Positions 27,792-34,562 of a stretch of 64,000 nt of DNA are shown here, piece after piece (positions within the stretch are counted from its first letter, which is position 1; every line of letters begins with the position of its first letter). Where the stretch lies: contig CAIQKV010000069.1 of NCBI GenBank assembly GCA_903872505.1, positions 1-64,000 on the forward strand. The letters run 5' to 3'. A program made the position numbers and the translations under genes. Origin of the DNA: an uncultured Opitutia bacterium (GTDB taxonomy: Bacteria > Verrucomicrobiota > Verrucomicrobiia > Opitutales > Opitutaceae). The notes below the pieces were generated by a model. It had not been told where the DNA came from and did no database searches. It saw only the letters and a program-made list of their open reading frames with translations.

Positions 27792-28433
27792 ATGCCACCC
27801 TTCGCCACCATCCTTTTCGACCTCGACGGCACGCTGGTGGACGCGTTCACCACGATCCACCGGAGCTACACGCATACGCTGCCGCAGTTCGGCCGGCCGG
27901 TCCCGACCATGGCCGAGGTGCGGCGGGCGGTCGGCGGCGGGCTGTCCCACGCCATGGGCCACTTTCTGCCGCCGGAACTGATCGCCGAGGCGATGAAGGT
28001 CCACGTCGCCTATTCCGAAAAAATCCTGCTGGAGGACGTGACGCTCTTCCCGGGGGCGGCCGAGTTGCTGCGGACCCTGCAGGCCCGGGGCATCAGATGC
28101 GCCGTCCTCACCAACAAGCTGGGCGACGCCGCCCGCCGCATCTGCACCCACCTCGGCGTGACGCCCTTCATGCGGGGCGTCTATGGCGCCGGGGACACCC
28201 CGTGGCACAAGCCCCGGCGCGAGTTCACCGACCACGTCCTGGAAAAACTCGGCGCCGACGCCGCGACCGCGCTGCTCATCGGCGACTCGCCGTTTGACGT
28301 GGAGACCGCGCACAACGCGGGTTTCCCCTGCTGGTGCGTCACCACCGGCACGCATGACGCCGCCCAGCTCACCGCCGCCACGGCCGACCGCGTATTCCCG
28401 GACCTGTTCGTGATCGCCCGGGAGTTCGCCTGA
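27792..28433 (+). CDS. HAD-superfamily phosphatase (phosphoglycolate phosphatase-like)
   Basis: A 213-residue haloacid-dehalogenase hydrolase. Motif I is LFDLDGTLVD (nucleophile and acid aspartates), motif II VLTNK, and motif IV GDSPFDVETA. The cap between about 15 and 80 is the helical type of Gph/PGMB enzymes. It probably dephosphorylates a small metabolite such as 2-phosphoglycolate. The start at 27792 lies 10 residues before motif I; longer open frame upstream overlaps the mlaE gene on the other strand. Confidence 0.87.
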   Translation: MPPFATILFDLDGTLVDAFTTIHRSYTHTLPQFGRPVPTMAEVRRAVGGGLSHAMGHFLPPELIAEAMKVHVAYSEKILLEDVTLFPGAAELLRTLQARGIRCAVLTNKLGDAARRICTHLGVTPFMRGVYGAGDTPWHKPRREFTDHVLEKLGADAATALLIGDSPFDVETAHNAGFPCWCVTTGTHDAAQLTAATADRVFPDLFVIAREFA

Positions 28434-28449
28434 GGCCCGCGTCGTTGCC

Positions 28450-29148
28450 TCAGCCCGCCGTGGCGGGCACCAGCACCTGGCGGGCGGGAAAATCGAGGTC
28501 GAACGGCTCGTCCGCCCCGGGCGAGTGGTAGGTGCTGATGATGGCGTAGCGGTCCCGGCCGGCGGTGTTGCGCGTGGACCCGTGCACCAGCCGGTCGGAA
28601 AACACGATCACCGAGCCGCGCTTGATCGCGCAGGTGACGACGTCGCCCTCACGCCACGTGCCGTCGTTGATCTCGTACTGGAAGTCGCCGCTCGGCAGGC
28701 CGAGCTTCACCATCCGCCAGTCCTGCTTGTGGCTGCCGGGCACCACCGTGAGCGTGCCGTTCTCGGCCAGCGCGTCGTCGAGCGGGATCCAGACGGAGAG
28801 CTTCGGCCGGGTGTTGCGCCAGTAGAAACAATCGATGTGCCACGGCGTCGCGAAGGTCTTGTCGGCGGATTTGTAGACGATCTTGTCACTCAGGAACATC
28901 ACACCGTGTGGCATGAGCGGCTTGAGGATGTCCACGATGCGCGGGTCCCCGGCGAGCGCCCGGAAGACCGGGCTGCCGACCGACACGTGCACATGCACCG
29001 ACGCGCCGGCCTGGGCCTTGGCGTCGAGCACGGCCCGGGCCTCGACCTTCAGCCGGTCGCACTCCACGGCGCTGAGGACGTCCGGGACGATGACAAAGCC
29101 GTCGCGGTCGTAGCGCGCGGCGAGGCTGGCGGGGGCGGAGGGTTTCAT
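28450..29148 (-). CDS. Phytanoyl-CoA dioxygenase (PhyH) family protein
   Basis: A 232-residue Fe(II)/2-oxoglutarate-dependent oxygenase of the PhyH family. It shows ARYDRDGFVIVPDVLS at the start, the metal motif in TPWHIDCFYW (HxD), SVWIPLDDALAENGTL, VPGSHK, and the distal His in DRLVHGSTRNT. The substrate is unknown: PhyH proteins hydroxylate small molecules in secondary or lipid metabolism. It is a single gene convergent with the HAD phosphatase. Confidence 0.88.
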   Translation of the reverse strand: MKPSAPASLAARYDRDGFVIVPDVLSAVECDRLKVEARAVLDAKAQAGASVHVHVSVGSPVFRALAGDPRIVDILKPLMPHGVMFLSDKIVYKSADKTFATPWHIDCFYWRNTRPKLSVWIPLDDALAENGTLTVVPGSHKQDWRMVKLGLPSGDFQYEINDGTWREGDVVTCAIKRGSVIVFSDRLVHGSTRNTAGRDRYAIISTYHSPGADEPFDLDFPARQVLVPATAG

Positions 29149-29502
29149 AGACGGCGCGCGCCACCGTAGCCGCGGGACCGGGCGAGTGGAGCTTTTTCTG
29201 GCCGAAGCCTTTTTAGCCGGAAGCCAGGAAACCAGGAATCAAGCCAATCTCGTGGGTGGTCGTCGGTATGGAAACCGACGACCACCCGCGAACATCGGGC
29301 GTAAAGTCCGACCCAAATTCCGCGTCTCCGCCCCTCCGCGTTTCCACGATATGGATCCGTATCTGCATTCCTTGTTTCCTGGCTTCCGGCTAAAGACTTT
29401 CCGGACCCCGCCCTGCCGCGGGCAAAGAATCCGCTTTCCTCCCTTCGCGGTTGCGCCAACGTAGCCGGGCCGGCCACGCCGCCGCGGCCCGTCCTCCCCC
29501 GC
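29149..29502. repeat. Gene-free 354-bp gap holding nested inverted repeats
   Basis: Divergent gap between the PhyH and symporter genes. Outer arms at 29214-29239 and 29367-29392 pair over 26 bp with one mismatch (core AGCCGGAAGCCAGGAAAC). Inside lies a 17-bp hairpin (29251-29267 with 29274-29290, one mismatch, core GGGTGGTCGTCGGT), then a copy of the GTCGGGC-type hairpin (29294-29312) also seen at 63143-63161. The structure resembles a composite REP/BIME-like element and must also contain both promoters. No coding potential is seen. Confidence 0.82.
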
Positions 29503-31011
29503 ATGACCCTCACCCTGATCGACTGGATTATCGTCGCGGTCTACGTCGTCGGTTGCCTCTCGGCGGGCCTGTGGATGCGGCGCTTCATCCGCGGCGTGGA
29601 CGACTTCACCGTCGCCGGGCGCGAGGTGCACGTGAACCTCGGCATCGCCTCGCTCGCCGCCACCGAGCTCGGGCTCGTGACGGTGATGTACACGGCGCAA
29701 CTCGGCTACGAGAAGGGCTTCGCCGGCGCGATCATCGGCGTGATCATGGCCCTCGCCTTCCTGCTTGTGGGCGGCACCGGCTTCGTGATCGAGCCGCTGC
29801 GCAACGCCGGCGTGATGACCATCCCGGAGCTGTTCGAGAAGCGCTTCAGCAAGCGCGTGCGCTGGCTCGCCGGCGTGTTCGTCGCGCTCGGCGGCCTGCT
29901 CAACATGGGCATCTTCCTGCGGCTCGGCGGCGATTTCCTCGTCCACGCCACCGGGATGCCGGGCAGCTGGCTCGAGAGCGTGATGACCATCCTGCTCGCC
30001 CTCGTGCTGCTCTACACGGTGTTCGGCGGCATGCTCTCGGTGCTGGTCACCGACTACCTCCAGTTTCTCATCGTCGGCATCGGCATCGTCGTCACCTCCG
30101 TGCTCGTGCTGCTGAACATCGGCTGGGCGAACCTGATTCACGGCCTGCAGTCGGCCTGGGCCGCCCATGTCGCGGCCGGCATCCCGGCCGCCCATCCGTT
30201 CAACCCCGCCCACCCGTCCAACTTCGGCTGGGGCTACCTCGCGTGGCAGTTCGTCTTCCAACTCGCCGTCGTCACCACCTGGCAGACGACGATCACCCGG
30301 GTGCTGGCGATGAAGGATTCCAGCTCCGCCAAGCACATGTACCGGCGGGTGTCGTTTTATTTCGTCGGCCGCTTCCTGCTGCCGGGCCTGTGGGGCGCGG
30401 CGGCCTTCGTCTACTTCACCCAGCACGGCGGCCTGCCGGCGGGCCTCGACTCCTCGTCCGCCATGCCCCGGTACCTCGGCCTCGTGCTGCCCGCGGGCCT
30501 GCTGGGCCTCGTGGTCGCGGCCATGATTGCCGCCGAGATGTCCACCGTCAGCGGCTACATGCTCACGTGGGCCACGGTGATCTACAACGACATCATCACA
30601 CCCTGCCTGAAGACCCCGCTCTCGAGCAAGGGCCAGCTCTTCCTCACGCGCAGCATCCTGTTCGCGATCGCGGCGTTCCTGCTGTTTTACGGCCTGTGGT
30701 ACAAGATGCCCGGCAGCGCCTGGGATTACCTCGCCGTGACGGGCAACATCTACCTCGCGAGCGTGTTCACGCTCCTCGTCGCCGGGCTCTACTGGCCGCG
30801 CGCCAACGCCACCGGCGCGTACGCCGCGCTGGTCCTCGGGGCCATCGGCCCCCTGACCTTCCTGGTCGTCAACGCCGTGGTCGCCAAGGACCACCAGATC
30901 GCCCCCGAGGTCGCCGGCGCCTCCTCCTTCACCCTCGCCTTCCTCGGCATGATCCTCGGCTCGCTCCTCACGGCCGCGCCCGCCCGAACCCCCGCCGCCA
31001 CCCCGGCCTGA
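29503..31011 (+). CDS. Sodium:solute symporter family protein
   Basis: A 502-residue SSS-family transporter with about 13 membrane helices: LIDWIIVAVYVVGCLSAGLW, FTVAGREVHVNLGIASLAATE (sodium-site region), GGTGFVIEPLRNAGVMTIPE. It imports a small solute (sugar, amino acid or similar) with sodium; the substrate is unclear. A 52-residue membrane protein starts 5 bp after its stop and is probably translated with it. Confidence 0.9.
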   Translation: MTLTLIDWIIVAVYVVGCLSAGLWMRRFIRGVDDFTVAGREVHVNLGIASLAATELGLVTVMYTAQLGYEKGFAGAIIGVIMALAFLLVGGTGFVIEPLRNAGVMTIPELFEKRFSKRVRWLAGVFVALGGLLNMGIFLRLGGDFLVHATGMPGSWLESVMTILLALVLLYTVFGGMLSVLVTDYLQFLIVGIGIVVTSVLVLLNIGWANLIHGLQSAWAAHVAAGIPAAHPFNPAHPSNFGWGYLAWQFVFQLAVVTTWQTTITRVLAMKDSSSAKHMYRRVSFYFVGRFLLPGLWGAAAFVYFTQHGGLPAGLDSSSAMPRYLGLVLPAGLLGLVVAAMIAAEMSTVSGYMLTWATVIYNDIITPCLKTPLSSKGQLFLTRSILFAIAAFLLFYGLWYKMPGSAWDYLAVTGNIYLASVFTLLVAGLYWPRANATGAYAALVLGAIGPLTFLVVNAVVAKDHQIAPEVAGASSFTLAFLGMILGSLLTAAPARTPAATPA

Positions 31012-31015
31012 CCCC

Positions 31016-31174
31016 ATGAAAGACCCCTTCATCCTCTTCTGGGCCGTGCTGCTCTTCGGCTCGATCGCCTGGTACGGCTTCCTCGTGTTCTACATCGGCA
31101 TCAAGGCCGGCGGCGAAATCAAGACGCTGATCAAGGACCTCCGCCTGCCGCCGGGCGGGGCAAAGCAGCCCTGA
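31016..31174 (+). CDS. 52-residue single-helix membrane protein, symporter partner
   Basis: A short open frame beginning MKDPFILFWAVLLFGSIAWY: one membrane helix (about 5-29), then a basic tail (GGEIKTLIKDLRLPPGGAKQ). It starts 4 bp after the symporter stop on the same strand. Tight spacing, hydrophobic plus basic layout and uniform GC-rich codon use suggest a real accessory subunit, as small membrane partners of SSS transporters are known. No named family recognised. Confidence 0.65.
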   Translation: MKDPFILFWAVLLFGSIAWYGFLVFYIGIKAGGEIKTLIKDLRLPPGGAKQP

Positions 31175-31188
31175 GCGCGGCCGCCCGG

Positions 31189-31668
31189 TCACAGCCCCTG
31201 CCGGGCCCGGACGACCTCGAGGTGCAGGGCGTGCAGCGACACGTGGATGTCGCGCAGGAACGCGGTGAGCGCAGCGATGAGCAGCAGGATGCTGCTCGTG
31301 AAGAAAACGATCATGAACAGCGAGAGGTCCTGCTTCAGGATCGCCGTGGCAAAAGTCAGCAACACCAGTCCGCAGGCCACCAGCATGCTCAGGCCGGCGA
31401 ACGTCACCGCCCGGCGGATCAGCCGCGACCGCCGCCACATGATCTCCAGCTGGTTCTCGAGGTGCTGGCGCTCGCTCCCCACGGTGGCATCGTCGCCCGC
31501 CGCCGCCAGCTGCCGCACCTGTCCGGCCAGGCTGCGCGTGCGGTCCACGATCCGGCCCATCCGGCCGGTCAGCGTCAGCATCAGCGCGCCCTCGCCCGAG
31601 ATCAGGATCACCGGCGAGATGGACAACTGGATGATCGGGAGCAGCGTGCCGCTGGTGAGTGGTTCCAT
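31189..31668 (-). CDS. DUF2721 family membrane protein
   Basis: A 159-residue protein matching the DUF2721 pattern: QLSISPVILISGEGALMLTLTGRMGRIVDRTR at the start (first helix then basic motif), a central polar segment with RRSRLIRRA, and two further helices (TFAGLSMLVACGLVLLTFA; MIVFFTSSILLLIAAL). Function unknown. It is convergent with the 52-residue gene. Confidence 0.85.
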   Translation of the reverse strand: MEPLTSGTLLPIIQLSISPVILISGEGALMLTLTGRMGRIVDRTRSLAGQVRQLAAAGDDATVGSERQHLENQLEIMWRRSRLIRRAVTFAGLSMLVACGLVLLTFATAILKQDLSLFMIVFFTSSILLLIAALTAFLRDIHVSLHALHLEVVRARQGL

Positions 31669-31712
31669 GCCGCGACGCTAGGCCGCTACCGCCGCGGGGC
31701 AATCCCTCTTCC

Positions 31713-32075
31713 TCACCCGCCCGATGCGCACACGAGCCAGAGCGCCACGGCGCCGGGCACGGCCTGCACCCAGAGGATCTTCCGGCTCGCCGTCGCGCCG
31801 CCGAAAATCCCGGCGAGGATCACGCACGAGAGGAAAAACACCTTCGGCGCGTGGCCGTCCGCCCCCGCGAAGAGCCCCCACCCGAGCCCGGCCGCGAGGA
31901 ACCCGTTGTACAGGCCCTGGTTCGCCGCGAGCGACCGGGTCGCCGCGGCCTTCTCCGGCGTCAGCCCGAACACGCGCCGGCCATACGGCTTCGTCCAGAG
32001 GAACATCTCCAGCACCAGGAAATAGAGGTGCAGCAGTGCCACCAGGCCCACCGCGATATTCGCCGCCATTGCCAT
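31713..32075 (-). CDS. DUF1304 family membrane protein
   Basis: A 120-residue small membrane protein with four helices. The DUF1304 signature is visible: HLYFLVLEMFLWTKPYGRRVFGL and ANQGLYNGFLAAGLGWGL. The start at 32075 (MAMAANIAVG) begins directly at the first helix; the longer open frame upstream reads an unlikely Pro/Ala stretch. Function unknown. It is divergent from recD2. Confidence 0.87.
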   Translation of the reverse strand: MAMAANIAVGLVALLHLYFLVLEMFLWTKPYGRRVFGLTPEKAAATRSLAANQGLYNGFLAAGLGWGLFAGADGHAPKVFFLSCVILAGIFGGATASRKILWVQAVPGAVALWLVCASGG

Positions 32076-32182
32076 GCCCCCACCCAAGCCCGCCGGGCGC
32101 CGGGCCGCAAGCCCGGCGTGGCCGGCGGCGGGCGCCGGCATAGTTGCATCGCCGCCCATCTGTGTTTTTTCTCGCCCCATCC

Positions 32183-34471
32183 GTGGCCCCTCCTCCTGCC
32201 AGCTCCCTCACCGGCGTCCTCGAGCGCATCATCTTTTTCAACGAGGAGAACCACTACACCATCGCCGAGTTCCGCCCCGATGCCGCGGACCCGAAGGCGG
32301 CCGAGGCCAAGGTCACCATCGTCGGCGCCCTGCCCGGCGTGGAATGCGGCGAGACCCTCCATCTCTCCGGCGAGTGGACCCGCCACGCCCAGCACGGCGC
32401 GCAGTTCAAGGTCACGGGGTTCAAGTCCGAGCTGCCGTCCTCCGTCTACGGCATCCGCAAATACCTCGGCAGCGGGCTCGTATCCGGCATCGGCCGGGTC
32501 TACGCGAACAAGATCGTCGACGCCTTCGGCACCGACACATTCCGCGTGCTGAGCGAGGAGTCGGGCCGGCTGCGGACAGTCGACGGCATCGGCAAAAAAC
32601 GCGCCGCCTCCATCAAGAAGGCGTGGGATGAAAAGCGGACCGAGCGCGAGCTCTACATCTTCCTCCAGACCTACGGCGTCACCCCCTCGCAGTGCGTGAA
32701 GCTCGTCAGCCATTTCGGCCCGCAGGCAAAGCAGGTGCTGATCAACGAGCCCTACCGCGTCGCGCGCGAGATCGACGGCATCGGCTTCAAGACCGCCGAC
32801 CGCATCGCCATCAACCTCGGCTTCGCCAACGACGCCCCGCCGCGCCTCGACGCCGGCCTCATCTTCGCGCTCGAGACGCTGCAGGAGGAGGGCCACACCG
32901 CGTTCCGCGAGGCCGACCTGCGCGACTACTCGGCGAACCAGCTCGAGACCGATTCGAAGCTCGTCGAGGCGCGCATCGCGGCGCTGGTCGAGGCCAAGGC
33001 CCTCATCCGCCACTCGCCCAATGGGGACGCGACGCCCTCGTCGCGCTCCGAGTCCGTCCGCGGCGGGGGCGCCGCGGCTCCAACTAACACGCCCCTCCCC
33101 GGCTCCGCGCTCATCCAGCTGCCGCAGAACGACCGCGCCGAGCAGAAGATCGCCGATGTCGTCGCCCGGCTCAACCGCGTCGCCAGCGGCCTGCCGCCGA
33201 TCAAGGCCGACGCGGCCGTGAAGTGGGCGGAGGCCAAGGCCGGCTTCGTGTTTCACGAGCTGCAGCGCACCGCCCTCCGCCATGCGCTCACGCACAAGTT
33301 CACGGTTCTCACCGGCGGTCCCGGCACCGGCAAGACCACCATCCTGCGCGCGCTGGTCGAGATCCTGAAGGCCAAGCGGGTCCGGATCCACCTCGCCGCG
33401 CCGACCGGCCGCGCCGCGCAGCGCCTCGCCGAGACGACCGGCGGCTTCGCCTCCACCATCCACCGGCTGCTGAAGTACGAGCCCGCCAGCGGCGGCTTCA
33501 CCAGCAACGAGTCGCACCCGCTCGCGACCGATTTTCTCGTCGTGGACGAGGCCTCGATGCTCGACGTGCGGCTCGCCGCCGCGCTGCTCCAGGCCGTGCC
33601 CTCGAAGGCCCACCTGCTGCTCGTCGGCGACACCGACCAGCTCCCGAGCGTCGGCGCCGGCAACGTGCTGAAGGACCTGATCGCCGCGGAGCGCGTGCCG
33701 GTCACGCGCCTCTCCGTCATCTACCGCCAGAAGGACCAGAGCGGCATCGTCACCACCGCGCACGGAATCAACTCCGGCGACGCCTCGCTGCCCCCGGCGG
33801 TGACCGACCTTGCCGCGATCCAGGCCTGGAGCGACCTCACGTTCGTCGCCGCGACCGACGCCGAGGACTGCCTGCGCAAGGTCATCGCGCTCTGCACGGA
33901 GGGCGTGCCGCGGCTCTGGAAGTGGTTCGACCCCGTGAACGACGTGCAGGTGCTGGCGCCGATGCACAAGGGCGTCGCCGGCGTCGCGAATCTCAACGCC
34001 TCCCTCCAGGCGGCGCTCAACCCCCACGCGCGCGGGCTGCGCGGCCCGACGGCCGAGTACCGGCCGGGCGACAAGGTCATCCAGCTGCGGAACAACTACG
34101 ACAAGAACCTCTTCAACGGCGATATCGGCGCGGTGACCGCGGTCGACGCCACCGCCGGCACGCTCGAGGCCGAATTTGACGGCGAGCGGCACACGTTTGA
34201 CCGCGGCGACTTCGGCGACCTCGCCCTCGCCTACGCCATCAGCATCCACAAGTCGCAGGGCAGCGAATACCCCGTCGTCATCATCCCGCTGCTCAAGGGC
34301 CACTTCATGATGCTGCAGCGCAACCTGCTCTACACCGCCATCACGCGCGGCCGGAAAAAGGTCCTGATCGTCGGCGAACCCGCCGCGTACGCGATGGCCG
34401 TCCGCAACAGCGAGGCGAAGCAGCGGATCACGTACCTGCGCGAGAAGATCACCGCGGGCCGGCCCGCCTAG
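32183..34471 (+). CDS. recD2: RecD2-type ATP-dependent DNA helicase
   Basis: A 762-residue superfamily 1B 5'-3' helicase. It has an N-terminal OB-like region (GVLERIIFFNEENHYTIAEF), a helix-hairpin-helix (TVDGIGKKRAASIKKAW), Walker A GGPGTGKTTILRAL, Walker B LVVDEASMLD and motif VI AYAISIHKSQGSEYP. GTG at 32183 is chosen; a TTG at 32144 would add 13 residues. RecD2 acts alone in DNA repair, unlike RecBCD RecD. Residues about 280-310 (NGDATPSSRSESVRGGGAAA) are a low-complexity insertion encoded by a palindromic repeat (33028-33077). Confidence 0.93.
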   Translation: MAPPPASSLTGVLERIIFFNEENHYTIAEFRPDAADPKAAEAKVTIVGALPGVECGETLHLSGEWTRHAQHGAQFKVTGFKSELPSSVYGIRKYLGSGLVSGIGRVYANKIVDAFGTDTFRVLSEESGRLRTVDGIGKKRAASIKKAWDEKRTERELYIFLQTYGVTPSQCVKLVSHFGPQAKQVLINEPYRVAREIDGIGFKTADRIAINLGFANDAPPRLDAGLIFALETLQEEGHTAFREADLRDYSANQLETDSKLVEARIAALVEAKALIRHSPNGDATPSSRSESVRGGGAAAPTNTPLPGSALIQLPQNDRAEQKIADVVARLNRVASGLPPIKADAAVKWAEAKAGFVFHELQRTALRHALTHKFTVLTGGPGTGKTTILRALVEILKAKRVRIHLAAPTGRAAQRLAETTGGFASTIHRLLKYEPASGGFTSNESHPLATDFLVVDEASMLDVRLAAALLQAVPSKAHLLLVGDTDQLPSVGAGNVLKDLIAAERVPVTRLSVIYRQKDQSGIVTTAHGINSGDASLPPAVTDLAAIQAWSDLTFVAATDAEDCLRKVIALCTEGVPRLWKWFDPVNDVQVLAPMHKGVAGVANLNASLQAALNPHARGLRGPTAEYRPGDKVIQLRNNYDKNLFNGDIGAVTAVDATAGTLEAEFDGERHTFDRGDFGDLALAYAISIHKSQGSEYPVVIIPLLKGHFMMLQRNLLYTAITRGRKKVLIVGEPAAYAMAVRNSEAKQRITYLREKITAGRPA
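33028..33077. repeat. Palindrome pair inserted in frame inside recD2
   Basis: CGCGACG-CCCT-CGTCGCG (33028-33045) and CCGCGGCG-GGGG-CGCCGCGG (33058-33077) lie in the coding sequence between the N-terminal helical domains and the helicase core. They share the stem-plus-tetraloop design of the intergenic repeats, and the flank GCCGCGGCTCCAA matches the reverse complement of sequence at 61167-61180. The reading frame stays open. Confidence 0.8.
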
Positions 34472-34562
34472 TTTCCTCGCGCCGCAGACGCACGGCCGGC
34501 GGCGGGGAACTTGCTGGCACGGATGCGTGTACTAGGCTCAGCTTCCTGATCCCCAATATCCC

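Noticed and set aside
33028-33077. Frameshift or assembly error in recD2
   Set aside because: The segment is in frame and has the same stem-loop design as other repeats in the window, so an inserted element explains it better.
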